A stretch of 64,000 nt of DNA from Roseospira visakhapatnamensis (GCF_014197915.1 NZ_JACIGK010000017.1:26212-90211); one strand, 5' to 3'. Positions 9,364 to 18,456 are shown, counted from the stretch's first letter. Notes: generated by a model not told the origin, from the sequence alone. Numbers and translations are program-made.

Positions 9364-12011
9364 CCGTCGCCGGCCTGATCGCGGCCTGGGTCGAGGGGGT
9401 GCGCCGCCGCCCGTGGCTGGTGGTGTCCGTGGCCCTGGTGCTGACCGCGGTGTCGCTGTGGCTCGCCGTCACGCGGATCGGTGTGTCCACCGATACCTCG
9501 GCGATGCTCGACCCGGACCTGCCGTTCCAGCGGCAGGACCGGGCGCTGAAGGCCGCGTTCCCGCAGTTGGGCGGCGAACTGGCGGTGGTGATCGATGCCC
9601 GCACCGGCGCCCAGGCCGAGGCGGCGGCGGCCGATCTGGCGACCGCCCTGGCCCCGCGCGCCGACCTGTTCGCGGCGGTGGAGGACCTGGCCGGCGATCC
9701 CTTCTTCCGGCGCAATGGCCTGCTGTTCCTGGACCTGGACACCCTGTACGACCTGTCCGATACCCTGGCCGAGGCGCAACCCTTCCTGGGCGCCCTGTGG
9801 CCCGACCCGTCGCTGCGGGGGCTGGCCGGGCTGATGGATACCGCCGCCGATGCCCTGGCCGGCGGGGACGCGGCGCCGTCCCTGGCGCCGGGTGGCGGGC
9901 TGGCCCTGGGACCGGTGCTGGACCGCATGGCCACCGTGGCCGAGGCGCGTTTGGAGGGTGACGCGGCGGCGCGCCTGGACTGGCAGGCGCTGATGCGCGG
10001 CCGGGCCACGCCCGACCCCTCGGACGCCCGGCGTATCGTGCTCGCCAAGCCGACCCTGGACCTGGAGGCGCTATCGCCGGCCGGCGCCGCCATGACGGCC
10101 GTGCGGGCCACCGCCCAGGATCTGGGCCTGACGCCGGATGCCGGCGTGACGGTGCGCCTGACCGGCGCGGCGGCCATGGAGACCGAGGAACTGAAGAGCG
10201 TCCAGACCGGCATGGACGTGGCCGGGGCGATCACCTTCGTCGCCGTGGTCAGCCTGTTGATCATCGGCCTGCGCTCGCCGCGCCTGATCCTGGCCACCGT
10301 CGCCACCCTGGTTGTCGGCCTGTGCTGGACCGCCGGCCTGGCCGCCGTCACCGTGGGCACGCTCAACATGATCTCGGTGGCCTTCGCGGTGCTGTTCATC
10401 GGCTTGTCGGTGGACTTCGGCATCCATGTCGCGCTGCGCTATCGGGAGGGCCGGGATCGGGGCGCCGACAACGCCGCCGCTCTGGCCGAGGCCGCCCGGG
10501 GCGTGGGGCCGGCCCTGGTGCTGTGCGCCGTGGCGGCGGCCATCGCCTTCCTGTCGTTCCTGCCCACCGACTACCGGGGGCTGGCGCAACTGGGGCTGAT
10601 CTCGGGCATGGGCATGGGTGTGGCCTTCGTCGCCAACCTGACCTTGCCGCCGGCGATCCTGGCGTTGCTGCCGGCCCGCCCCGGCGGCGGCGGGCGCGAT
10701 GGGGCGGCGCGGGCGCTGGTCGGGCGTATCGAGGCCGGCGCGCGGGCACGGGCGCGGGCGGTGGCCCTGGGGGCGCTGGTCCTGGCCGTGGGGGCCGCCG
10801 CGCTGGTCCCGGCGGCGCGCTTCGACTTCGATCCCCTGAACCTGCGCGACCCGGACACGGAGTCCGTGGCCACCGTGCTGGACCTGCTGGACGATCCCCA
10901 GGTGACGCCCTACACCCTGGACGTCCTGGCCGCCGACCTGGACGCCGCCGAGGCGCTGGCCGACCGGATGGCCGCCCTGCCGGAGGTGGCCGGCGCCATC
11001 ACCGCCCGCGACCTGGTGCCGGCGGAGCAGGAGGAGAAGCTGTTCGTCATCGGCGACATGGCGCTGTTCCTGGGGGCATCGCTGGCGCAGGACACGCGGG
11101 CACCGCCGGACGTGCCGGCCCTGCGCGCCGCCGCCGTGACCCTGGGCGAGGCGCTGGCGCGTCTGGCCGGGGCGCCGGGCGCCGACTCCGAGACCCGCGC
11201 CGCCGCCGACCGCTTCGCCGCCGTGCTGGCGCGCGCCGATCAGGCCGACGCGCTGGCCGGGGTGGACCGGGCGCTGACCGCCGACCTGCCCCCGGTGCTG
11301 GACCGGTTGCGGGACTCGCTGACCGCCGGGCCGGTGACCCTGGCGGACCTGCCGGCCTCGCTGCGCGACCGTTACCTGGCGCCGGACGGACGCGCCCGGG
11401 TCGAGGCGCGCTCGGCCCTGGACGTACGCGATCCGGACCAACTGGCGCGCTTCGTGGACGCGGTGCGCGCCGAGGTGCCCGAGGCGACCGGCTCCCCCGT
11501 GCTGATCCGCGAGTCCGGGCGGACCGTGCTGCGGGCCTTCGCCGAGGCCGCCGCCCTGGCCTTGCTGGGGATCACGGTGCTGTTGGCCGTCACCTTGCGG
11601 CGGGTTCGCGACGTGCTGCTGGTGTACGCGCCGCTGACCCTGGCGGCGCTGCTGACCGTGGCCACGGCGGCCGTCCTCGGCCTGCCGTTCAACTTCGCCA
11701 ACGTGATCGTGCTGCCGCTGCTGTTCGGCCTGGGGGTGGCCAGCGCCATTCACCTGGTGAAACGGGAACGGGACGAGACCACCGTCGCCGACGCCATGGC
11801 CAGCAGCACGCCTCGCGCGGTGGTGTTCAGCGCCCTCACCACCATCGGCTCGTTCGGTTCCATCGCCGCGTCCAGCCACCCCGGCACGGCCAGCATGGGG
11901 GTGCTGCTGACCATCGCCATCGGCCTGACGCTGGTGTGCACGCTGGGGGTGCTGCCGGCGCTGCTGGCGTTGTGGCCCAGCCGAAAGGGGATTTCGAAAG
12001 CCGGTCGATGA
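9360..12011 (+). CDS. hpnN: Hopanoid transporter HpnN (RND superfamily)
   Basis: An 883-residue inner-membrane protein of the MMPL/RND type. One N-terminal helix (~15-35) is followed by a large periplasmic domain, a helix bundle around residues 285-450 containing a sterol-sensing-like region, a second periplasmic domain, and a second bundle near the C-terminus. The stretch FFRRNGLLFLDLDTLYDL and AQPFLGALWPDPSLRGL is characteristic of HpnN. In known hopanoid producers HpnN moves hopanoids towards the outer membrane. The start ATG overlaps the hpnA stop (ATGA), so the reading frame that continues upstream through hpnA is not coding. No squalene-hopene cyclase gene is in the window. Confidence 0.9.
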   Translation: MTVAGLIAAWVEGVRRRPWLVVSVALVLTAVSLWLAVTRIGVSTDTSAMLDPDLPFQRQDRALKAAFPQLGGELAVVIDARTGAQAEAAAADLATALAPRADLFAAVEDLAGDPFFRRNGLLFLDLDTLYDLSDTLAEAQPFLGALWPDPSLRGLAGLMDTAADALAGGDAAPSLAPGGGLALGPVLDRMATVAEARLEGDAAARLDWQALMRGRATPDPSDARRIVLAKPTLDLEALSPAGAAMTAVRATAQDLGLTPDAGVTVRLTGAAAMETEELKSVQTGMDVAGAITFVAVVSLLIIGLRSPRLILATVATLVVGLCWTAGLAAVTVGTLNMISVAFAVLFIGLSVDFGIHVALRYREGRDRGADNAAALAEAARGVGPALVLCAVAAAIAFLSFLPTDYRGLAQLGLISGMGMGVAFVANLTLPPAILALLPARPGGGGRDGAARALVGRIEAGARARARAVALGALVLAVGAAALVPAARFDFDPLNLRDPDTESVATVLDLLDDPQVTPYTLDVLAADLDAAEALADRMAALPEVAGAITARDLVPAEQEEKLFVIGDMALFLGASLAQDTRAPPDVPALRAAAVTLGEALARLAGAPGADSETRAAADRFAAVLARADQADALAGVDRALTADLPPVLDRLRDSLTAGPVTLADLPASLRDRYLAPDGRARVEARSALDVRDPDQLARFVDAVRAEVPEATGSPVLIRESGRTVLRAFAEAAALALLGITVLLAVTLRRVRDVLLVYAPLTLAALLTVATAAVLGLPFNFANVIVLPLLFGLGVASAIHLVKRERDETTVADAMASSTPRAVVFSALTTIGSFGSIAASSHPGTASMGVLLTIAIGLTLVCTLGVLPALLALWPSRKGISKAGR

Positions 12012-12126
12012 CCCTATATCGCGGTCTGGTGTCGGGGGTGGGCGAGGGACCGCTTTTCGGGTCTGGCGTCGTGCCACGGCGCGGTCGCCCCGCCCCCGGT
12101 CCATATCCGAAGAGACAGGAGTTGTT

Positions 12127-13080
12127 ATGCAGAGCGTACCCTTCGCCAATGGCGATACCATGCCTCAACTCGGCCTGGGGACCTGGAAGGCCGATCCCGG
12201 CGTGGTCGGCGCGGCGGTGACCGAGGCGCTGCGCCTGGGTTATCGTCACATCGACTGCGCCCGCATCTACGGCAACGAGGCCGAGGTCGGACGGGCCCTG
12301 GCCGACGCGTTTCGAGGCGGCCTCAAGCGCGACGACGTCTGGATCACCTCGAAGCTCTGGAACGACGCGCACGCCCCGGACGATGTCCGGCCGGCGCTGG
12401 AGCGCACCCTCGCCGACCTGGGCCTGGACCACCTGGACCTGTACCTGATCCATTGGCCGATCGCCCATAAGCCGGGCGTGACCATGCCCCAGACCGGCGA
12501 AGACTATGTCCATCCCGACGACCTGCCGCTGTCCACAACCTGGGCGGCCATGGAGACCCTGGTGGACGCCGGCCTGACCCGTCACATCGGCGTCAGCAAT
12601 TGCAGCGTGCCGCGCCTGCGGGCGCTCGTGGACGGTGCCCGGCGCGCGCCCGAGGTCAACCAGATCGAACTCCATCCCTACCTCCAGCAGCCGGCCATGA
12701 TGGCCTACTGTCGCCAGGCGGGGGTGCACCTGACCGCCTACTCGCCGCTGGGATCCAGCGACCGTCCGGCCCACTTGCGGGGCGCGGCGGAACCGGTGCT
12801 GCTTCAGGATCCGACCGTCGCCGCCGTCGCCACCCGGCATGGCGCGACACCCGCACAAGTGCTGCTGGCCTGGGCGCTGCGCCGGGGCACCTCGGTGATT
12901 CCCAAGTCCGTGAACCCGGCCCGGCTGGCCCAGAACCTGGCGGCGGCCGATCTCGTGCTCGGCGACGAGGACGTCGCGGCCCTGGCCGCGCTGGACCGGC
13001 AGTACCGGTACGTTTCCGGATCTTTCTGGGTCCTGCCCGGCGGACCGCATACGCTGGAGACGCTGTGGGGCGACGCGTAG
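12127..13080 (+). CDS. Aldo/keto reductase
   Basis: A 317-residue NADPH-dependent oxidoreductase of the AKR (beta/alpha)8 family. The catalytic tetrad is intact: D43 and Y48 in DCARIYGNE, K76 in TSKLWN and H109 in LIHWP. The cofactor loop IPKSVNPARLAQN is present near residue 260. It resembles the 2,5-diketo-gluconate/aldehyde reductase branch; the natural substrate cannot be read from sequence. Its ATG follows AGGAG at a normal distance, 115 bases after hpnN, so it may be a separate unit. It ends facing the rRNA methyltransferase gene. Confidence 0.93.
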   Translation: MQSVPFANGDTMPQLGLGTWKADPGVVGAAVTEALRLGYRHIDCARIYGNEAEVGRALADAFRGGLKRDDVWITSKLWNDAHAPDDVRPALERTLADLGLDHLDLYLIHWPIAHKPGVTMPQTGEDYVHPDDLPLSTTWAAMETLVDAGLTRHIGVSNCSVPRLRALVDGARRAPEVNQIELHPYLQQPAMMAYCRQAGVHLTAYSPLGSSDRPAHLRGAAEPVLLQDPTVAAVATRHGATPAQVLLAWALRRGTSVIPKSVNPARLAQNLAAADLVLGDEDVAALAALDRQYRYVSGSFWVLPGGPHTLETLWGDA

Positions 13081-13100
13081 GATCCGTCGCTCCCTCCCGA

Positions 13101-13122
13101 CCTCCCCCTTGTCAGGGGGAGG
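13101..13122. terminator. Bidirectional hairpin between convergent genes
   Basis: Nine-base arms CCTCCCCCT and AGGGGGAGG with a four-base loop form a stable hairpin. It lies between the ends of the aldo/keto reductase and the methyltransferase and contains the latter's stop codon. No U-run follows, so the terminator role is inferred from symmetry and position. Confidence 0.5.
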
Positions 13123-14482
13123 GCTGGGGCGGGGCGTCGGTTTCCGTGTCCGTGTCGGCGTCGGCGCCGTGCGCGGCCTCCCGCTCCAGCACCGCGACGA
13201 AAAAGCCGTCGGTGTCCTGGTCGGCGGGGGACAGGCGGATCGCCGTCGCGCCCTCGGGCATGGGGCAGGGATCGGACAGACCGGCCTCGGCCCAGACCTG
13301 GACGGCGGGCACGGGATGGTACGCCCGGCCGGCCTCGGTCTCCAGGAAGGCCGCGATGCGGTCCTCGTTCTCCTCGCGCAGCAGCGAGCAGGTGACATAG
13401 ACCAGCCGCCCGCCCCCCGGCTTGACCAGTCGGGCGGCGCGGACCAGCAACGCCGACTGTTCCGTGGTCAGCGCCGCGAGGGTGTCCTCGCCCAGCCGCC
13501 AGCGGGCATCCGGATTGCGCCGCCAGGTGCCGCTGCCGCCGCAGGGCGCATCGATCAGCACGCGGTCGAAGGTCCGGGACTGGCGTTTCAGCCAGCGGCG
13601 CCCGGGCGTGTCGAGGACCCGGACGGTCACGTTCTGGACGCCCGCGCGGCGCATGCGGGTGCGGGCGCGGTCCAGGCGCCCCTGGGAGATATCGCAGGCC
13701 ACCAGCCGGCCCTGGTTGCCCATGGCGCCGGCCAGCGCCAGGGTCTTGCCGCCGGCCCCGGCGCACAGGTCGCAGACGGCCATGCCGGGGGCGGCGCCCA
13801 CCAGGGCGGCGGCCAGTTGGGAACCGGCGTCCTGCACCTCCACAAGCCCCTCGCGGAAGGCGCGGGTGGCGGCCAGGTTGACCCGGCCGCCGACGCGCAG
13901 CGCCAGGGGGGCCAGGGGGCCGGGCTCGGGCGTGATGCTCTCCTCGGCCAGGGCGGCCAGGGCGGTGTCGTGATCGGCCTTCAGGGCATTGACGCGCAGA
14001 TCCAGCGGCGCCTCGGTGTTGAGGGCCGTCACCACCCGGCGCCAGTCCTCGCCCAGCGCCGCGCGCAGCCGGGGCAGGATCCAGTCCGGCAGTTCGAGGC
14101 GCGCGGCCTCGGGCATCTCCGGCGGCGCCAGGGGCTGGCCCGACAGGCGCCGGGCCAGATCCCGTTCGGTCGGGGTCAAGACATCCGGATCATGGCCGTG
14201 GCCGGTGAACAGCGCCTTCAGCGCCGCCGGGTCCAGCCCGTCGGTCAGCATCAGGTCGGCGATCAGCCGCTCGCGCGGCGATCCGTCGCCGGTCCACCAG
14301 CCCAGGCGGGCATGGCGGCGCAGCAGGCCATAGACCCGCTCGGTCACCGCCCGCCGGTCGCCCCCCCCCATGTAGCGCCGGGCGCGCATGAATCCTTGTA
14401 CCACGCCATCGGCGGGGCGCGGGGTGTCGGCGATCTCGGTCAGCAGGTCGATGGCGGCCTGCAGGCGGGCGGCGGGAGTCAT
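13112..14482 (-). CDS. RsmB/NOP-family rRNA cytosine-C5 methyltransferase
   Basis: A 456-residue S-adenosylmethionine-dependent RNA methyltransferase. The SAM motif is VCDLCAGAGGKTLALAGAMG. The two catalytic-type cysteines of m5C enzymes are in DAPCGGSGTWRRNPDARW and TCSLLREENEDRI. The N-terminal ~150 residues are helical and RsmB-like. Family members methylate a cytosine of 16S rRNA; alphaproteobacteria often carry several paralogues, so the exact target is not assigned. The C-terminal tail (DADTDTETDAPPQPSP) is an acidic low-complexity extension that runs into the shared terminator hairpin. It lies downstream of thiY on the same strand but 152 bases away, after a strong hairpin. Confidence 0.88.
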   Translation of the reverse strand: MTPAARLQAAIDLLTEIADTPRPADGVVQGFMRARRYMGGGDRRAVTERVYGLLRRHARLGWWTGDGSPRERLIADLMLTDGLDPAALKALFTGHGHDPDVLTPTERDLARRLSGQPLAPPEMPEAARLELPDWILPRLRAALGEDWRRVVTALNTEAPLDLRVNALKADHDTALAALAEESITPEPGPLAPLALRVGGRVNLAATRAFREGLVEVQDAGSQLAAALVGAAPGMAVCDLCAGAGGKTLALAGAMGNQGRLVACDISQGRLDRARTRMRRAGVQNVTVRVLDTPGRRWLKRQSRTFDRVLIDAPCGGSGTWRRNPDARWRLGEDTLAALTTEQSALLVRAARLVKPGGGRLVYVTCSLLREENEDRIAAFLETEAGRAYHPVPAVQVWAEAGLSDPCPMPEGATAIRLSPADQDTDGFFVAVLEREAAHGADADTDTETDAPPQPSP

Positions 14483-14581
14483 GAGAGTGTCCTGAGCAAC
14501 CTCGAACCAATCCCCGCGCCGGACCCATCGATCGGTCCGGCGCGAGCCGGCGCGACGGCGCCGGCGCCGCGAAGCGGCGGA

Positions 14582-14615
14582 GCGCCGTCACCCTGACGGG
14601 GCGGGGTGACGGCGC
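14582..14615. terminator. Strong hairpin after the thiamine-precursor operon
   Basis: Twelve-base perfect inverted arms (14582-14593 and 14604-14615, GCGCCGTCACCC and its complement) are separated by ten bases, just beyond the thiY stop codon. It would fold in the thi transcript. There is no clear U-tract, so it may instead protect the 3' end. Confidence 0.45.
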
Positions 14616-14634
14616 GACGAGGACGGTCAGCCTT

Positions 14635-15636
14635 CTACTCCACGCGGACGTCCACCGCCAGCTTTTCCACGGGGGCCGGATCACCGGTGAGGCCGGCCTT
14701 GGCCAGGAAGGCGCCGAAGGTGGCATAGCGCGGCCCGTCCAGTGCCGCCGGGCGCAGGGCGAAGCGGGGCAGGGTGTCGAACCAGGCGCGGCGGTTCAGG
14801 TCGTCGTCCAGGTCCGGGTGCGCGGCGACGAACAGGTCCCAGCTTTCCCGGGGGTGGTTGATCAGGTACTGGGTCGCCAGTTCCAGGGCCGCCATGAAGC
14901 CGTCGAGGCGCGGGTCGTCCGTCTTGTCGGCGTGGGCGACGATGACCAGTTCGTCATAGGGCGGCACGCCGTGCTCCTCGGGATAGAACGCCCGGCCCGG
15001 ATGGCCCTCGATCTCCAGCTGGGTGAGTTCGAAGTTGCGATAGCCGCCGACGATGGCGTCCACCTGCCCCGACACCAGCGCCGGGGAGAGGCCGAAGCCC
15101 ACGTTGATCTGCTCCACGTCATCGAGGCTCAGGCCCACCGTCTCCAGCATGGTCCCCAGCACGCCGTCCTCGAAGCCGCTGACCGAGAAGCCCACGCGCT
15201 TGCCCTTCAGGTCCTCCAGCGCGTGGATGTCGCCGTCGGCGCGCACGATCACCGTGTCCAGGGGCGTGGCCACCAGGGTGCACACCCGCAGCAGCGGCAG
15301 GCCCTGGTCCACATGCATGTGCAACTGCGGCTGATAGGTGACGGCCAGGTCCACCCGGCCGGCGGCCACCAGCTTGGGCGGATCGCTGGGATCGGCGGGG
15401 GCCATCATCTCCACGTCCAGGCCCTGGGCGGCGAAGAAGCCCTTCTCCTGGGCCACGATCAGGGGCGCGTGGTCCGGGTTGACGAACCAGTCCAGCAGCA
15501 GGGTGACCCGGTCCGGCGCGGCGGCGGCGGCTTTGGCGGCGGCGACATCGGCGTCGTCGGCGGCCCGGGCCGGCGCGGCAATGACGGCGAGGCCAAGCGC
15601 GGTGGCGGCGAGGCGGTGTCCAAGGCGGGTGAGCAT
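14635..15636 (-). CDS. thiY: Thiamine-precursor (HMP-type) ABC transporter binding protein ThiY
   Basis: A 333-residue periplasmic protein with a signal peptide of about 25 residues ending ARA. The mature part starts VTLLLDWFVNPDHAPLIVAQEKGFF, the classic NMT1/THI5-like fold; its D/W-rich start is typical of pyrimidine-precursor binders. Downstream features include DLAVTYQPQLHMHVD and GKRVGFSVSGFEDGVLGTML. It should bind a thiamine precursor such as formylaminopyrimidine or HMP for the ThiX/ThiZ importer. It is the last gene of the operon behind a TPP riboswitch, which is the main reason for choosing thiamine over taurine or nitrate families. Confidence 0.88.
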   Translation of the reverse strand: MLTRLGHRLAATALGLAVIAAPARAADDADVAAAKAAAAAPDRVTLLLDWFVNPDHAPLIVAQEKGFFAAQGLDVEMMAPADPSDPPKLVAAGRVDLAVTYQPQLHMHVDQGLPLLRVCTLVATPLDTVIVRADGDIHALEDLKGKRVGFSVSGFEDGVLGTMLETVGLSLDDVEQINVGFGLSPALVSGQVDAIVGGYRNFELTQLEIEGHPGRAFYPEEHGVPPYDELVIVAHADKTDDPRLDGFMAALELATQYLINHPRESWDLFVAAHPDLDDDLNRRAWFDTLPRFALRPAALDGPRYATFGAFLAKAGLTGDPAPVEKLAVDVRVE

Positions 15637-15675
15637 GGCGGCGAGTTCCTCCGTGTGGGTGGGGATAGGGCCGGG

Positions 15676-16425
15676 TCAGGCGTTGCTTTCCGCCTGCCAG
15701 GGGACCATGCGGCGGGTCAGGGCGTTGACCAGCGCGTACAGAGCCACCGCGAAGGCGGCCAACAGGAACAGCGCGGCGAAAACCACATCGATCTGCATGC
15801 GGGCGTTGGCGTGCAGCATCAGGAAACCGAGCCCGGCGCTGGAGCCCACCCACTCGCCCACCACGGCGCCGATGGGCGCGACGGCGGCGGCCACCCGAAG
15901 GCCGCTCGCCAGGGCGGGCAGGGCGGCCGGAAGGCGGATGTGCCAGAGCATGGCCCCTCGGCCGGCGCCCATCACCCGGGCCATGTCCAGCCAGGCGGGG
16001 TCGGTGCGGCGCAGGCCGTCCAGGAAGGCGGTGGTGACCGGGAAGTAGATGATGAGCACCGCCATCACGACCTTGGACGACAGCCCGTACCCCAGCCACA
16101 GCACCAGCAGCGGGGCCAGCGCGAACACCGGGATCGCCTGGCTGATGACCAGCAGCGGCAGCAGCCAGCGGCGCGCCGGTGCCCACATCACCAGCACCAG
16201 CGCGGATAGCATGCCGAGCGCGACCCCGAAACCGAAGCCCAGCAGGATCTCGCCGAAGGTGATCAGGGCGTGATGGGCCAGGCGGTCGGCGCGGTCGATG
16301 GCCGTGGTCAGGGTGTCCAGCGGCGCGGGCAGCAGGTAGGCGCGTTCGCCGGCGACGTGGAAGGCGATCTGCCAGAGCGCCAGCAGTCCGGCCAGGGTGA
16401 TGACGGGGCGGAGGACGCGCATCAT
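15676..16425 (-). CDS. thiX: ABC transporter permease ThiX
   Basis: A 249-residue inner-membrane permease of the BPD_transp_1 type with about six helices. The first helix begins VITLAGLLALWQIAFHVAG. The cytoplasmic EAA loop, which couples to the ATPase, is recognisable around DPAWLDMARVMGAGRGAMLWHIRLPAALPALASGLRVAA. It is the membrane partner of ThiY and ThiZ for import of a thiamine precursor. Its start overlaps the thiZ stop codon by four bases, so the genes are translationally coupled. thiY follows 39 bases downstream. Confidence 0.88.
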   Translation of the reverse strand: MMRVLRPVITLAGLLALWQIAFHVAGERAYLLPAPLDTLTTAIDRADRLAHHALITFGEILLGFGFGVALGMLSALVLVMWAPARRWLLPLLVISQAIPVFALAPLLVLWLGYGLSSKVVMAVLIIYFPVTTAFLDGLRRTDPAWLDMARVMGAGRGAMLWHIRLPAALPALASGLRVAAAVAPIGAVVGEWVGSSAGLGFLMLHANARMQIDVVFAALFLLAAFAVALYALVNALTRRMVPWQAESNA

Positions 16426-17288
16426 GGGGCGCCGCCCCCGGTGTCTCCGACGCCATCCCCCGCGCCATCCCCCGCGCCATCCCCCGCGCCGTGGGCCGCG
16501 CCGGTCAGGCGGCGCAGCAGGTCGGCCTGCAAGGCCAGCAGCGCCGGGTCGGCGGGATCGCGCGGCGGCGGGCCGGCGGGCTCCAGGGGGGCGTCCAGGG
16601 TGGCCGGGCGGCCATGCAGCACATGCACCCGGTGGCCCAGGCGCAGCGCCTCCAGCGGATCGTGGGTCACCAGCAGCACCGTGCGCCCGGTCAGCAAGTG
16701 GGCCGTCAGATCCTGAAGGCGCAGGCGGGTCAGCGCGTCCAGCGCCGAGAACGGCTCGTCCATCAGGATCAGCGGCCGGTCCTCCATCAGCGCCCGCGCC
16801 AGGGCGACCCGCTGGCGCATGCCCCCGGACAGGGCCGCTGGGCGGTCCGCCAGACGGTCACCCAGGCCGACGCGCGCCAGCAGGGCGCGGGCGGCGGCGC
16901 GGGTTTCCTCGGTCAGGGTGCCGCGCAGGCGGGCGCCCAGGGTGGCGTTGTCGAGCACGCTGGCCCACGGCAGCAGCGAGTCCCGCTGCGCCATGTGGGC
17001 GACGCGTCCGGTGAGCGGGCGGCCGTCGTCGGTGGTGATGGTGGCCTGGGCGTGGGCGCCGTCCTCCAGCCCCGCCAGCAGCCGCAGCAGGGTGGACTTG
17101 CCGACGCCGCTGGGACCCAGCAGGGCGGTGACCCGGCCGGCCGGCAGGGTCAGCGACAAGCCGTCGAACAGCGGCTGGCCGTCATACGCCAGCCGCGCGC
17201 CGGTCATGGTCACGCCGAGACCGGCGGCCGGCGTGGAAAGCGGATCAAGGGGGGAGTCCACGCGGGGTGGACGAGAAAACACGGTCAC
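16422..17288 (-). CDS. thiZ: ABC transporter ATPase ThiZ
   Basis: A 288-residue ATPase energising the ThiXY importer. Walker A is LLGPSGVGKSTLLR, the signature is LSGGMRQRVALARAL, Walker B is LILMDEPFSALD, and the switch histidine is in LLVTHDPLEA. It is the first gene of the operon; the likely start is GTG at 17288, just 14 bases after the riboswitch, with GGTGAGG as ribosome site. The C-terminus ends in a simple Gly-Asp repeat (GAGDGAGDGAGDGVGD) encoded by a tandem DNA repeat near 16453-16495, which is not part of the ABC fold and probably expanded by slippage. Confidence 0.88.
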   Translation of the reverse strand: MTVFSRPPRVDSPLDPLSTPAAGLGVTMTGARLAYDGQPLFDGLSLTLPAGRVTALLGPSGVGKSTLLRLLAGLEDGAHAQATITTDDGRPLTGRVAHMAQRDSLLPWASVLDNATLGARLRGTLTEETRAAARALLARVGLGDRLADRPAALSGGMRQRVALARALMEDRPLILMDEPFSALDALTRLRLQDLTAHLLTGRTVLLVTHDPLEALRLGHRVHVLHGRPATLDAPLEPAGPPPRDPADPALLALQADLLRRLTGAAHGAGDGAGDGAGDGVGDTGGGAP

Positions 17289-17301
17289 GACGCCTCACCA
17301 A

Positions 17302-17417
17302 TCCCTCCGCCGGTGTGACCCGGATCAGGTTCAAGGGGTCGCTTCCCATCGGGACGGGGCCGCGCGCGGCGGGACCTGTCGGAACCGGAAACCTCTCAGC
17401 CGGATCGCCGGCTCCCC
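17302..17417 (-). promoter_or_regulatory. TPP (thiamine pyrophosphate) riboswitch
   Basis: Read on the minus strand the leader shows the conserved THI-box parts in order: GGGGAGCC at the 5' side, CTGAGAGG (around 17391-17398), ACCCCTTGAACCTGATC (around 17322-17339) and GGCGGAGGGA closing the fold at 17302. These are the pyrimidine- and pyrophosphate-sensing helices of the TPP aptamer. The aptamer ends about 14 bases before the thiZ start, with the ribosome site directly after it, so control is probably at translation initiation: thiamine pyrophosphate would shut off thiZXY. Confidence 0.92.
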
Positions 17418-17592
17418 CTGGTGTCTCTGGCGTGAGAATGCGGGGGGCGGCGCATCCGGTCAAGGGGCCGCGTGCCCGCTTTGCGGTTGTTTCGGCATCG
17501 GGCGTGAACCGACGTTGGATGGCGTGGGCATGGGGCCGGCCGCCATGCGGCGCGCGATGGTCTGCCGGCGGCCCGATGCCGGCTCGACTTTT

Positions 17593-17621
17593 TTGATACG
17601 CTTGGGTCTTTCTGGTATACG
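17593..17621 (+). promoter_or_regulatory. Sigma-70 type promoter for the PhoU-like gene
   Basis: TTGATA at 17593-17598 and TATACG at 17616-17621 are separated by 17 bases in an AT-rich patch of otherwise GC-rich DNA. It lies about 77 bases before the start at 17698. Confidence 0.55.
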
Positions 17622-17697
17622 ACCGTTTCGAGAGGGGCCGTATCGGACGGACCACCCCGTGGCGGGGACCTCGACGAGCGTGGGGAGTGCCGACAGA

Positions 17698-18456
17698 ATG
17701 GAGGCCGGTGGAGCCAAGCCTCATATCGTGCGGGCCTTCGATACCGATCTGGCGGCCCTGGACGACACCCTGGTCAAGATGGGGGATCACGTCGGCACGC
17801 AGATCCGGGACGCGCTGGCGGCCCTGGTGGCCCGCGATCCGGCGGGCGCGGCGGCGGTGGATCGCGCGGACGCCGCCGTGGATGCCCTGGAACAACTTTT
17901 GAACGAACAGGCGGTCCGCCTGTTGGCGTTGCGGCAACCCAAGGCGGACGACCTGCGGGCCGTGGTGACGGCGTTGCGGGCGGCCACCATGCTGGAGCGG
18001 GCCGGTGACTACGCGGCCGGCGCGGCCCGTCGGGGGGTGGCCGATCTGGCGCAGCCCCCGGGGCAGAGCATGGCGGCCGTGCGGCGCATCGGCGAGCGGG
18101 TGTCCGACCTGCTGGCGCAGGCCGTGCGGGCTTATCTGGACCAGGATGTCGAGGCGGCGCTCGCCGTCTGGCACGGCGATGTGGAGATCGATTCCCTCCA
18201 CTCCAGCCTGTTTCGCGAACTGCTGACCTACATGCTGGAGGACCCGCGCGACATCGGCGTGTGCAGCCACCTTCTGTTCGTGGCCAAGAACCTGGAACGC
18301 ATCGGCGATCAGGCCACCAACATCGCCGAGTTGGCGCACTATCGCGTGACCGGGACCACGCCGGACGGCGGTCGGCCCAAGGACGACCTGGCCACCTTCG
18401 CCACCGCCGAGGGCCGCGACGGCGCGGACGCCCCGGATCGGGGGTCCCCGTCCTGA
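17698..18456 (+). CDS. PhoU-like phosphate signalling protein
   Basis: A 252-residue all-helical cytoplasmic protein with two PhoU three-helix repeats. The metal-binding E-R-x-G-D motifs are in MLERAGDYAAGAARR (first repeat) and NLERIGDQATNIAEL (second repeat). PhoU proteins link the Pst phosphate transporter to the PhoR kinase and damp the Pho response. Here no pst, phoR or phoB gene is adjacent, so the protein may be a stand-alone paralogue, and phoU itself is not claimed. ATG 17698 was chosen because GGGGAG precedes it and a promoter ends 77 bases upstream; in-frame sequence further upstream belongs to the riboswitch region. It converges on the phasin gene. Confidence 0.85.
   Translation: MEAGGAKPHIVRAFDTDLAALDDTLVKMGDHVGTQIRDALAALVARDPAGAAAVDRADAAVDALEQLLNEQAVRLLALRQPKADDLRAVVTALRAATMLERAGDYAAGAARRGVADLAQPPGQSMAAVRRIGERVSDLLAQAVRAYLDQDVEAALAVWHGDVEIDSLHSSLFRELLTYMLEDPRDIGVCSHLLFVAKNLERIGDQATNIAELAHYRVTGTTPDGGRPKDDLATFATAEGRDGADAPDRGSPS

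Noticed and set aside
14635..17288. Taurine, sulfonate or nitrate transport as the role of the ABC operon
   Set aside because: The binding-protein family is shared, but the TPP riboswitch directly in front of the first gene points to thiamine precursors.
16819..17697. Long N-terminal extension of the PhoU-like protein
   Set aside because: It would run antisense through thiZ and the riboswitch. A clear promoter and ribosome site precede ATG 17698.
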